From: Gossypium raimondii | Lineage: Eukaryota > Streptophyta > Magnoliopsida > Malvales > Malvaceae | Reading direction: 5' to 3' | DNA: 64,000 nucleotides | NCBI RefSeq assembly: GCF_025698545.1 | Contig: NC_068570.1 | Location: 1,364,001 to 1,428,000 of the forward strand | In this document: positions 48,111 through 58,499 of the stretch, in pieces | Layout of the letters: the number at the start of each line of letters is the position of its first letter | Position numbering within the stretch: the first letter of the stretch is position 1 | The notes under the pieces: model-generated | Databases searched by the model: none | What the model was told of the DNA's origin: nothing | The model's input: only the letters and a program-made list of their open reading frames with translations | Program-made: the position numbers and the translations under genes

Positions 48111-49027
48111 TCTGAACATGGATCATGTTTAACATGGTTTACATAGTTTGTCAAATACTTAATTTTGTTTTACAGGATACTAATGGTGTTATTGAGTCGG
48201 GGACCTACTAATAACACTTTAGAAGTAGATGGATTGTCAAATTAAAGGGATTAAATTTTATTTTATTTTACATAATAAAGAGATTAAAACTATAATTAGA
48301 TTAATAAAAAAAAAGTCCAAACAAAATACTTAGCATATAAAAAACATTTATAAGTTGTCGAATTGAGTGATAAAAAGATCAACATAGTTTTCGACCATGG
48401 AAGGAAAAATGGAACACTAGGAAAGTTTTACTCATTTTATCATTTAATTTTGTTGAAGTTGAATGTTTTGTAATATTTCCATCTCTCCTAGACCTAGTTG
48501 ACTGTTTGTCTATAAGATATTGAGTGGCCAACGACAAAAGAAGAAAAAGGGGAAAGCAGAAAAAGCTTCCCTACCAAAAAGGATCTTAAAATGGGTTCTG
48601 AACGTGAAATCTTTGTTTTATATCCTGTTTGTTTCTTCATCTTCATCACCTTATCTTTTTACATAGAAATAAAATAATAGAATTATTAGATTTTTGAGTG
48701 GAGAAGATGAGTCAGTCCACCAAAAAAATAATGCCTCCATGATTGAGATGTTGACCTCTACTAAAATGAACAAAATTCCCCCCATGGTGCAAAAACCCAG
48801 AACCCTAAATGCTATAATGTAAACCCTAATAGGACCACTTTGTTATATACACGTGTGTGTGGGTCTACCATCTCTCACCAAACTGTCAAATGCCTCTTTT
48901 CTTTTGCTTCCATCTTTTTCTTATCAACCCCACCTTTTTTATTTTAATCAGACGGTTTAAACTTATTGTCACAAGATCATGTGTAGACTGTATACCTATC
49001 TTCACATGTTTTTTCTTCTCCTATTTA

Positions 49028-49161
49028 GTATGGGTTTGGATGAGTGAGGTAATGCGGTGCGTTTAGTTTATTTTTTGTCTCATGCTACAGTATTTAATTT
49101 CATCGTTACGGCTGTTTTTACACTAACCACAGATAAATGCACCGTTCATCCAAACCCATCT
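49028..49161. mobile_element. Tourist-like MITE, copy 2
   Basis: This 134-bp element has GTATGGGTTTGGATG and the inverse CATCCAAACCCATCT as ends, and TTA on both sides (49025-49027, 49162-49164). Its inner sequence 'tgcggtgcgtttagttta' and 'ctgtttttacactaacc' is shared with 56030-56174. Confidence 0.75.
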
Positions 49162-49679
49162 TTAGTTTATATATTCTTTGTTAATTAGGGTTGATATTTA
49201 TAATTTCAGTCTTTGAATTTGCATTATATTATTTGAGTCCAAATTATTTATTGGATAATAAATTTGAATATTTAATTTCGTTATTTATAAAAATTAAGCA
49301 AATACGAATAATTTATATAGAAATCCATATTCATAAAAGTAAAAGCTGATTTGTGTGATGGGTATCGGAAGGTAAATATTCACGTGTGCTTCAAATTTAT
49401 TGTGAATAGTAATTTGAATATTTGAACCTCATATTATCTAAATCCTTGAAAAACAATATTGTTTGAACTAGATTGGATAGGTTGGGGTATTGGTCTAGTG
49501 AGAGGTATAAAATCGGTTGATTCGTGGATCAGTACAGGTTGGTTGAATAGGTTTTATTTGTATTTTTTAAATTTTTAATAATTTATTTATTTTAAATTAC
49601 CTTAGATCGAAAATCGATGGTTTAACCGGTTCAATCACCAATCAGTTTCCCAAAGCATTATCAAAAACCAAATAAAATA

Positions 49680-49933
49680 GGGATAAATCTCAATTATGCA
49701 TGAACTTTGATTTAATGTGCAATTTGATACATGAACTTTGATTTGGTGTAATTATATAAGTTTTAAAAGATAAATACATAAATTTATTTATTTTTGTTTA
49801 TAATATATGCATATAAAATTATACTATATAAATAATTGTGTTAATAATTTAAGAAAATTGGATCAAAATCAAAGTTCATGTATAAAATTACACATTAAAC
49901 TAAAATTCATAAATAATTTTAAGGTTTTTCCTA
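49680..49933. mobile_element. GGGATAAAT-TIR repeat, copy 3
   Basis: It starts gggataaatctcaattatgcatgaac and ends with a degenerate inverse (taattttaaggtttttcc). It is the same family as 11204 and 34237 but more decayed. Confidence 0.55.
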
Positions 49934-50411
49934 ATAAAATACCTACAAATATTTCAAATCTACAGAGTGTATTACAATCCCTACTTCAAAAATGGACTAA
50001 TGAATGAAAACCAACCTATGCACCAATGCTTGATTTTGCAACTTCCTTACCACACGCTCATAGCTCTAAACTAGCCTTAATAGCTCATTCGTTGCAAGTA
50101 ATGGTAACGCCTTTTTAGATGGTTGATTATTTTCAGTGTGATGCGTTTATATATATTTTTTAATTTCACATTACAGTATCGTTATGGTATCTAATTTCAT
50201 TGTCATTGTTATTTTTACACTAACTGTAAATAAATGCACCGCTCATCAAAAGAAGCACTTAATTAATAATAAAACACTAGGTCTTATGACCCAAAGAAAT
50301 AAGAAAAAAAAATCGTTGATTTTCCACATGGTAGGGAGGTTGGTCCATCTCCATCCTAACCATGAATATCATTTGCATTTAAACCTATAACCAAGTCATA
50401 GATTAAACTAC

Positions 50412-51118
50412 ACCTAAGGTTATTAAACTAGTAATAAATTTACATTTTAATCATCTAACTTCAAAAAATTACAATAAGAGTGACGGGAGGGGAATAGTAG
50501 GAAATTGACTCCCTCTGCAACGAAAAATTGTTGCTTTATTCCTCTCCCCCAAATTGTAAAATCTTAAATTAATGTGGTAAAATTATTGTTTGGCCCTCCT
50601 AAATGCTGGAATTTTAATTTAGTTTTTTTGAAAACCATAAAGATATAAGCCAATACAATGATGAAATTCCATTTTATCTCTCACAAAAATATATAACTTA
50701 ATCTTGACCCTTTTAGAAAAAATTCTAGCTTTGCCTCTGAGTTACAAAATTGTCATTGGACTGTTAAAATCACTGATGTATGGCCTCTCTGGTCGCACCG
50801 CTTGCATCAGTCGGAAGCTCTCATCCCCATTCTTTTCTACAGTTAAGTCTTTTTTCGTGAAACAACTTTAACATCACGAATCTGCAAACCAAAATAAATA
50901 AATAAAATTATTCTTTGATCTTCGGCACTAGCCGTTAGATCAACTTGGATCTAAAATATGTTTTTTTACTCACCGATGGATACTGACACATCATACTATT
51001 GTCGAATCATCACTTGAAACTCGTTAAAAAAATTAACAATCCAATAACTTAAATAAAAACTTTCGAATAATTAATTAATCAAAAACATAAACTTTTAGTC
51101 AAATTTTACTTAAATTAT
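50412..51118 (-). mobile_element. host family A element split by a nested insertion
   Basis: The left arm (50412-50476: ctaaggttattaaactagtaataaatttac...) is separated from the remainder (50742-51118) by a 265-bp insertion. The core phrases are in reverse order compared with 10430-10947, for example 'cttggatctaaaatatg', 'gatggatactgacacatc' and 'cactagccgttag'. Confidence 0.6.
50477..50741. mobile_element. nested hAT-like MITE
   Basis: It is flanked by ttacaata (50469-50476) and ttacaaaa (50742-50749), an 8-bp duplication with one mismatch, inside the arm of a family A element. Its right end CTAGCTTTGCCTCTGAG is the inverse of the CAGGGGCAGAGCTAG type ends seen at 53029. Confidence 0.6.
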
Positions 51119-51847
51119 TTTCTTAAAATAAAATATTATCCATTTCTGTCACGAAAATTCAAACCATTAATTGATAATCATAAAAAAAAATCCAACCAAC
51201 TTAAAATATTGAAAGTGGTGGTGTGTCAAATCGGGTCCATTTCAAAGAGAAAATTATGATTGAGAAAATGCAAAAAAAATAAAGAAAAGAAAAAAGGTTG
51301 TATATATTTCAAATTGGTTGAACCATGGAAGTAGACTAGGGACTTTTAAGCCATTAAAAAAGAAAAGTGCCTTTAACACTATGGGTCGTTGCAACTTCGG
51401 ACCTTTTCCTTCAATCACATTGTTTCCTTGTCAAGATGGAACATGTTGAAAAACAACCTCTTTGTGTGTATGTTAAACAAAAACTCCAATAGATTGGTAA
51501 AAGAGTTTCGGGTTTAAGAGATTTGATTCAATTTGATTTTAAATTTAATTAAAGTTTAATGTAATTACTGACCACTAAAAGATTTTTTTTTTTTAAGAAA
51601 AAAACCCAACTTCTTCCGATGAAAAAAGAAAAAGATTAGGGACATTTTCTTTCAATGACGTTGTTTTCCTGTCAAGATTGAACACATTGAAAAATAACTC
51701 TTTTTTTTTTATCGTAGAAAGCAGTTGAGTAGTAAAAATTTTGATTCCTTTTAAGTAAAGTTTCAAGTTTAGAGTTTGGAAGAATTTTGTCTTTTGTTTA
51801 AAAATCTAATTTGATTTGACTTTTAACTTTAATCAGAATTTAATATA

Positions 51848-52573
51848 GGGTAAACTATCAAAATAGTCACTTTTGTTTGGCTCAGGTTACATTTTAGTCA
51901 CTTACGTTTGAAATGTTACGTTTTAGTCACTTATGTTATCACGTTGTAACATTTTAGTCACTGAGCCGTTAGTTTCTGTTAACGGTGTAACAGTAAACTG
52001 ATGTGGCATGTTAAATCATCATTTCAAATAAAAATTTTAGGTTAATTTATACAATCAGTCCCCATATTTTTTCGTTTGGAGCAATTTAATTTTTTTCTTT
52101 TATGTTTTTATAACTTTCTTTCTTTTCCATTCTCTTATGCTTCTCCCTTTGTTTTCCTCCCTTCTCCATTTCTTTCAACGTAGTTTTTCTATGTTTTATT
52201 TTTTTGAACAATTTAATTTTTTCGAGTGAGGCGAGCTTGTGGACTAGTTACAAATGGAAAACATAGAAAAACTATGTTAAAAGAAATGAAGAATGGAGGA
52301 AAATAGAGGGAGAAGCATAAGAGAATGGAAAAAAAAAGTTAGAAGAACATAAAAGAAAATTTATAAATTGTTGAAATTGAAAAAATATAGGGACCAATTG
52401 TAGAATTTAACCTAAAATTTTCGTTTGAAATGATGAGTTAACGTGCCACATCAACTTACCATTACACCATTGTCGACAATTAACGACTCAGTGACTAAAA
52501 CGTAACATTTCAAACATAAGTGACTAAAATATAACATAAGGCAAACAAAAGTGACTATTTTAGTAGTTTACCC
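51848..52573. mobile_element. 726-bp fold-back element with perfect 9-bp target duplication
   Basis: The left arm (51848-52197) and right arm (52258-52573) are near-complete inverted repeats around a 60-base loop. The ends read GGGTAAACTATCAAAATAGTC and its inverse GACTATTTTAGTAGTTTACCC. It is flanked by identical tttaatata at 51839-51847 and 52574-52582. The 9-bp duplication and very long TIRs indicate a Mutator-type non-autonomous element. It has no coding capacity. A transcript across it would form a dsRNA of about 300 bp. Confidence 0.9.
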
Positions 52574-53028
52574 TTTAATATAACTACCGAATACGTCAAA
52601 TGAAAAAAAGAGAGCAGATTAGGTTATTCCTTGTAAGAGTGAAAAGATAAAAAGTGTTTAGTTTGGTAACTCATAGTTTTAATTTCTCTGTTGAAAATAA
52701 ATATTTAATTTTATAATGTTATTAAAAATTTAGATTATTTTTTGAACAATTTCATTATAAATTTTGATTATATACGATCTTTTGATATAATATCAACTTA
52801 TAAATAGGAAAATGATGTGCTTGAATACACTCGAACTCACATCCTCCTACATAAATTTAAACTATTAACATTATTAATTGTTACTATTAAAGTGATGATG
52901 ATGTATATTTACTCGTATATATTGCTATTAAAGTGATAATGTTGTATAAATCCTTTTAAAATAAGCTTTAAGCATTTTATTTGTATATATTAATCACAAT
53001 TAACTGGATTTCCGTATCACATTAATCA

Positions 53029-53255
53029 CAGGGGCAGAGCTAAGGGATGGAAATTTTCACTTTTAGTTTTTTATAATTTAAAAAATTTAAATTAGTAAAT
53101 GATAAAATTACACTTTGAGCTCAAAATGAGAAAAAAGTTATCTAATCTTTTAAAATTATAAAGATATAGACTATTAAAATGATGAAATTTCACTTTACTA
53201 TCATAAAAATATACGACTTCATTCTGCCCCAAAACATTTTCTGACTTCGCCGTTG
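53029..53255. mobile_element. hAT-like MITE (227 bp)
   Basis: It starts CAGGGGCAGAGCTAAGG and ends TTCTGACTTCGCCGTTG (inverse CAACGGCGAAGTCAGAA). It is flanked by attaatca (53021-53028) and attaatta (53256-53263), an 8-bp duplication with one mismatch. Confidence 0.68.
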
Positions 53256-54585
53256 ATTAATTATGTAATTAATAAAAATAATAATATTAATTTGAATCTA
53301 TCAAATTAAAATAAAAAAGACTAAAGTCATAATGAAATCAGCAAGTCACATTTGAGGGAATAAAGTAACCATTCCATCATCTGCATGTTTGTGGGCAAAT
53401 TTGGATGTATGTGATCTAAAAAAAAGAAAAAAAATATTTTCATCAACAATTTAAAAATAAAAAATAAAATAAAAGCTATTGGATTTAACAATGGACCTAC
53501 CAACCTTTTTTGATCCATATACTGCTAAATGTATCATCTCATCTCAATCTCTTTAGTGAGCCATTAGCCACCACACCCTTTCCCTCCCTTGAAGCTTAAT
53601 GCAATCAATCTAAATAAAATAAAATATATCAATTCCTATTCCAACTAATCTCGAAAACAATTTGAATCTAAAATTATACGTATTTAAAAAAAATTGTGAT
53701 TCATTGATTGGGTGTCCATCTTCCTTAAAAATTGTTTGGGTTCAAATTGTAAGAGCGTATGTATTGACAATGATTTGTTCTTACCAATAACATGTGAATT
53801 ATATCGATAAATTCAAATGACCAAAAAATTATCTAAACCTAAAACTTGTTTCACATGATATTTTGCACTAAAGACACATTAAATACAATTAAAGACGAAA
53901 GTTAGTTATTATACGTCGTGCTATATAAAAAATACTTAAATTTTAAATGTCAAAATCAAATGAAAAAGCTCGAAATAACTCAATCCGAAAATTTTGACTA
54001 ATTCAACTGATAAACCCAAATCGATTCAAAATCAAAACTAGTTTCACATGTACAAACCAAATATATGTGGTATTTTGTATTAAAGAAGCATTAAACACGA
54101 CTAAAGACATGATTTGCTTCTACAAGTAGTGCATGAATTGTATAAATAAATCAAATAAAAAGTTGGAATAACCCAATCCGAAAATTTTAACTAATTTAAC
54201 TGATAAATCTATATCAACCAAAAATGATTTAAACCCAAAAATTGTACACATATATAAGATGAATACTTAAATTTTAAATGTCAAAATTAAATAAAAAATT
54301 AAAAATCCAAAAAATTTAAATAAATTAATCAAAATAGTCCAAACCCAAAACTCCTTTCACATGTATAAACCAAAACATATGTTGTATTTTTATACCAAGG
54401 ACACAGTAAACCCAACTCCATTTTAACAATCTGTCTCTCCCACTAGCTCCTAATATCCTCATCCCCTCCATAAACTAAAGCTGAGAAAATAGAATAAAAA
54501 ATTTTCATTTCAGATTCAGATACAGAATCTGATATCTTTGTTTTAATCTTTTTGTGAGCTTTCTTAGTTTAAAAATTTTGCAACA

Positions 54586-55449
54586 ATGGATACTTCCCAC
54601 CACCAACAGCACCAGCAAAACACCAAAGAAAGCTCATCATCAACAACAGATAACCAGCAACAACAACCATCAACGGCAGCGGCGGCGGCGGCGGTATCAT
54701 CATCATCGTCTTCGTCTCCATCACATGAATTCTCTTTCGCTATATCTTTGAACAACAACACGAATGTTAATACAGATAAAGCCAAAACCCCACCATCTTC
54801 TTCATCATCATCATCAATCGCCATTGATTTAACACCAGCTGATGATATATTCTTCCATGGACATTTACTCCCTCTTCATCTCCTTTCTCACCTTTCTACA
54901 ATCTCTCCACGCTCATCCACAGACAGCTTCACCACCACCCTTCCTGTGCCTACCAGCAAAAGTGACAGCAATAACAAGAGTACCAACCATGGTGGCAATA
55001 ACAATACTGAATCAACAAGGTCAAAAAAATCCAAGTCTTTCTCTTTGTTCAGTTTCAACAAACGGCAGCAGAAAAGGGTTGTTGAAGATGATCACGAAGA
55101 GAAAAACAATAAGAGAAAGATTAGATTTGATGTAAGTGATGTGTTGAAAAGGTATTTAAAGATGGTTAAGCCATTGTTGTTCTTTAAAGGTAAGAAAAGA
55201 GATAATGAGCTTTATCATGTCCATAGGCAAGCTTATTCATTTTCTGGGAATTTAAGTACTTTGAGGAATAGAAAAAGTGGGGATCATCAATGTTCATCAG
55301 CTCCTGTTTCAATGAGGACATCACCTACAAATAGTGGTCTTCTTGTTTCAACAAGTGATAGTACTATGGAAGAGTTGCAGGCTGCAATTCAAGCTGCTAT
55401 TGCTCATTGTAAGAATTCAATTAGGGGGGAAGATAGACTTCAATGCTAG
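54586..55449 (+). CDS. BKI1: BRI1 kinase inhibitor 1 (brassinosteroid signalling)
   Basis: Single exon, 287 aa. The N-terminus is low-complexity (Gln/Ser/Ala runs). Residues 81-112 (DLTPADDIFFHGHLLPLH..., then ISPRSS) are a conserved BKI1/MAKR block. The membrane-binding basic motif with the regulatory tyrosine is FDVSDVLKRYLKMVKPL (Tyr190, equivalent to Tyr211 of Arabidopsis BKI1), flanked by KKSKSFSLF and FKGKKR. The C-terminal BRI1-interacting motif MEELQAAIQAAIAHCKNS is at 261-278. BKI1 binds the BRI1 kinase domain at the plasma membrane and blocks co-receptor binding. Upon brassinosteroid perception the tyrosine is phosphorylated and the protein moves to the cytosol (established for Arabidopsis). 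The start is the first ATG after a CT-rich leader. A MITE follows the stop codon within about 30 bases. Confidence 0.93.
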   Translation: MDTSHHQQHQQNTKESSSSTTDNQQQQPSTAAAAAAVSSSSSSSPSHEFSFAISLNNNTNVNTDKAKTPPSSSSSSSIAIDLTPADDIFFHGHLLPLHLLSHLSTISPRSSTDSFTTTLPVPTSKSDSNNKSTNHGGNNNTESTRSKKSKSFSLFSFNKRQQKRVVEDDHEEKNNKRKIRFDVSDVLKRYLKMVKPLLFFKGKKRDNELYHVHRQAYSFSGNLSTLRNRKSGDHQCSSAPVSMRTSPTNSGLLVSTSDSTMEELQAAIQAAIAHCKNSIRGEDRLQC

Positions 55450-55469
55450 GTTATAGCTAAATTTGGGGT

Positions 55470-55780
55470 TTTTGCATTTTGTATCACTTGTTCAAAAAAT
55501 GGTTAAATTAGTTTCTATACATTATATTAAAGAGTAAATTGATCTTTTTATTAAAAAAGTTTATCCATTTCTACCGTTAAAAGCTGGTCCCTATATGTCA
55601 GCATGAGGTACACTATTCGCACGTAAGTTTTTAACGGTAAAAATGGATGAAATTTTTAACAAAAATGATTAATTTAATTTTTAATCTAATCTATAGAGAC
55701 TAATTTATCAATTTTTTAAATAAAAAAGGTGAAATACAACTGATACCTACTACATAAGTCTTTATAGTACTTATATCGTT
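55470..55780. mobile_element. GGTAAAAGTACC-family MITE in the BKI1 3' region
   Basis: The family phrases 'gcattttgta', 'acattatattaaagagtaaa', 'atccatttctaccgttaaaa', 'catgaggtaca' and the right end 'ctttatagtacttatatcg' are present; the left terminus is lost. It begins within 30 bases of the BKI1 stop codon, so it probably forms part of the 3'UTR. Confidence 0.65.
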
Positions 55781-56029
55781 ATATTTTTGTATATAAGAAA
55801 GAAGTATAAAGAAAATTAAGAATTATGAAATTAGTTTTAGAATAAAATTAAACTTTTTTTTTTGTTTTTACTGTGTCCTGGTGACAATAATGTTAAGGGC
55901 ATTAACTTAATAATGGAAGTGAAAATTGCTCTAAGTTGATTGCATTTCATATAATATAGTGGGTATATTTAATATTTTAATATTTGCACAAACTACAATG
56001 CAATTATGTTTCATAATCTTAAAGATTGA

Positions 56030-56174
56030 GGGTGGGTTTGGATGGGCGATTGGGTGCGGTGCGTTTAGTTTACTTTTTGTCTTACGCTACAGTATCGCTA
56101 CAGTGCCTAATCTCACTGCCACCGCTGTTTTTACACTAACCGCAGGTAAACACACCGCCCATTCAAACTCACCT
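56030..56174. mobile_element. Tourist-like MITE, copy 3
   Basis: This 145-bp element has ends GGGTGGGTTTGGATGGGCG and the inverse of CGCCCATTCAAACTCACCT. It has a 3-bp TGA flank on both sides (56027-56029, 56175-56177). It is the best preserved of the three copies, with a GC-richer inside (gctacagtatcgctacag, accgctgtttttacactaac). Confidence 0.78.
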
Positions 56175-57361
56175 TGAATTTTATTTCTTAAAATTGTGTA
56201 TTAGAATTGGTCAAGTATTTGGATTACCTCTAAAATTGTAAGGTCAAATAGGTTAAACGGGTAATATTTTGTGTGAATCATGATATTTAGTATGAGAGTC
56301 AGCTTTAGTGTGCTAATAATGTGTTGTATGGAACAATGGGCCTGATATTGGAGTTATGAATCCCGCATCAATTTTGTACTAAAGTTGATCTTAAGATACA
56401 CAAGTGTTTATGTCTTATAAAATATTTTTTATGAATAAAATCGTGAGCGTTAATTAATTGTAACAAAAAAAGATGCACACACTTTTAAGCTAAAACCCCA
56501 TAATGATTCATTTTAGTATCAAGTCAAGGATCGATTTTTTTTTTCAATAAAAGGATGAACACTAGGGCGGAGGGAGAGGGGCAAACAGTGCCAAATGCGA
56601 GTTTAAGGGGTTGGCAGGGGTTTTGGCCCCCTAAAAATGAAAATTATGCAATTCAATTCCTTTATGAATAATGAAAGTTTAGGTTAATATATGGTAAAAT
56701 TACACTTAGACACTTTTAAAATAAATAAAAATTTGCATTTAGCCCCTTCAAAAATGATGAAATTATAAATTAATAAATGATAAAATTATATTTTGACCTC
56801 TAAAACTTTTATAATTCAATTCTGTTTCTTACTAAAAAAATTTCTTGATTCACCACCTGAAAGTTGCCTTGGTCCCTAAAATGAAAAATAATCTATTAAT
56901 CTCTTTAATTTTAAGAAAATACAAATTAATATAATAATAAAATGACTCTTTAACCCCAAAATTTTAATCATTTCTGACCCCTAAAACAGATTTCTAGCTT
57001 TAGCCCTAATCTAACTCCTCACCACCAAGCTACCATTTTCTCCTTTTTCCTTAAAAACTGTCATTCTTTACCATTTCCCATGAATCAAACAGTGTTTAGT
57101 TGTGAAACCAATAGTAAAAAGGCCATGTTAGTATCTGCAGCTAAAGCGAGAACAGTGTGGCTTTATAATCAATAAAGCCAATGAAAAGGGAACAAAAGCC
57201 ATTGCTGGTCTTAGGTGCCATAAAAAGAAGTGGTAGTATCTATGAGAAGAGATGTGGGACATACATTTATTGACTTGATAGTATCAAGTACAACAACAAC
57301 AATGTGCAATATATGCTTTTTATCAACCAATGTTAGGAAGCTTAAATATTATATCAAATGT

Positions 57362-57480
57362 GGATTGAGTCTTAACTCGATTGATATGGGTATTGTTGTC
57401 AATACAGGAGGACGTGGATCCGAGTATGCTGAAATACATTTTTCTCTTATTTATAGGTTGAGGAGGAGTTATAGATAATT
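57362..57480 (+). mobile_element. SINE-like repeat
   Basis: 'gagtcttaactcgattgatatgg' resembles a tRNA A-box region and 'gtggatccgagt' a weak B box, followed by a conserved 'ctcttatttataggttgaggaggagttatagataat' type tail. Relatives are at 58774-58890, at 38690-38810 (inverted) and in part at 52795-52850 and 33905-33960. Confidence 0.4.
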
Positions 57481-57737
57481 TTAAATATTACGTTAAAAAA
57501 GAACATATATGATCAAAACTTATAATATATCAAATAATTTCATTTCAGTGCCATTAACAAAGCATTGATATTAATAATGTATGTTGGATGGTTGATTGTA
57601 ATGATGGTAACCATTGATTGAGTTCTCTCCTTTTGTATGGTCATATAATATTTTGTATCTGCCTGGTGATACAGCCACACACTCAAATATATGAGTTATG
57701 GATGTGCTTTTTCTTTGTTGTTTTAAGGGTAAATTAA

Positions 57738-58492
57738 GGTCGAGATAATTAAAGTATTAGTAAATTTATGTTTTGGTCACTAAATTTTAAAAAGGTTATA
57801 AAATGATCATTAAAATATTTGATAGTTTTCATTTAAGTAATTGAACTATTCGAAAATTTTTATTCAAGTCGATGGGTTGTTTGAGTTTTTTTTTTTTAAA
57901 GTCTAGTTAATGAGCTCCAAGTGATAATTGGACAATTGGTACGGTAGATCCAAGGGCGAACTGTTACAAGGGCCCAAAATTTTGGGAAATTTTGATTTTT
58001 CCCTTAATTTTTTTAAATTTTAATTAATCCCCCCTCAAAAATTTAAAAATTTTCATTAATTTCACAAAAAATATTAAAATTTTAATTAGCCCATTTTTTT
58101 TAAAAAATCATTAAACTCCTAATTTTTGGAAATTTTATTAGCCCCCAAAACTTAGTCTTAGGATCCGCCATTGGGTGGATCACTACCTATTGACAAGTAG
58201 AAGAACATACTTTAGATCTAAGTTGTTCTGACAGCCAACGTTGGAGATCGAAGAAGAAAGTTGTTTAGATTTTGCTTTGTAGATTTTTGACGTTTAAAAT
58301 ATTTTATAAAAAAAAAACTAAACTGTAGAAGAGAAGAGTAATGATGGCTTTCAATTAGTGCAAGCGGTGCAAACAGAGAATGTCATATAACAGCAATTTT
58401 AACAGTTCAATAATTTAAAAGTAAACTTTCTAATAATTTAATGACTATTTTATTACTTTTTAAAGTTAATTGACCAAAATATAAACTTACGG
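57738..58492 (+). mobile_element. host family A element with nested insertion, copy 4
   Basis: The terminal arms (left ...attagtaaatttatgttttggtcac, right ...gaccaaaatataaacttac) are inverted repeats as in 10430-10947. The core is interrupted by a 223-bp element at 57951-58173. Without that insertion the length agrees with the intact copy. Confidence 0.65.
57951..58173. mobile_element. nested hAT-like MITE (223 bp)
   Basis: The ends CAAGGGCGAACTG and the inverse of GGATCCGCCATTG are matched TIRs. It is flanked by ggtagatc (57943-57950) and ggtggatc (58174-58181), an 8-bp duplication with one mismatch. The intact host copy at 10604 reads gtggatcaatac at this place, which confirms the site. 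Confidence 0.7.
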
Positions 58493-58499
58493 CTCCCAT

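Larger units (their letters stand above)
46876..54400. other. gene-free interval PP2C to BKI1
   Basis: The first 350 bases are probably 3'UTR. 47490-47690 is a moderately complex patch without a convincing ORF. The interval includes a SINE-like repeat (48010-48110), a Tourist-like MITE (49028-49161) and a degraded relative at 50120-50250, a TIR repeat (49680-49933), a host family A element with a nested insertion (50412-51118), the long fold-back element (51848-52573) and a hAT-like MITE (53029-53255). 53600-54350 is AT-rich with no feature seen. Confidence 0.6.

Noticed and set aside
48591-48677. 28-codon ORF MGSEREIFVLYPV... with hydrophobic residues
   Set aside because: It is too short and isolated; there is no homologue I recognise and no flanking gene structure.
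54564-54824. Acidic minus-strand ORF (runs of Asp) overlapping BKI1
   Set aside because: It is the antisense of the Ser/Gln/Ala codon runs in the BKI1 N-terminus; there is no splice or promoter support.
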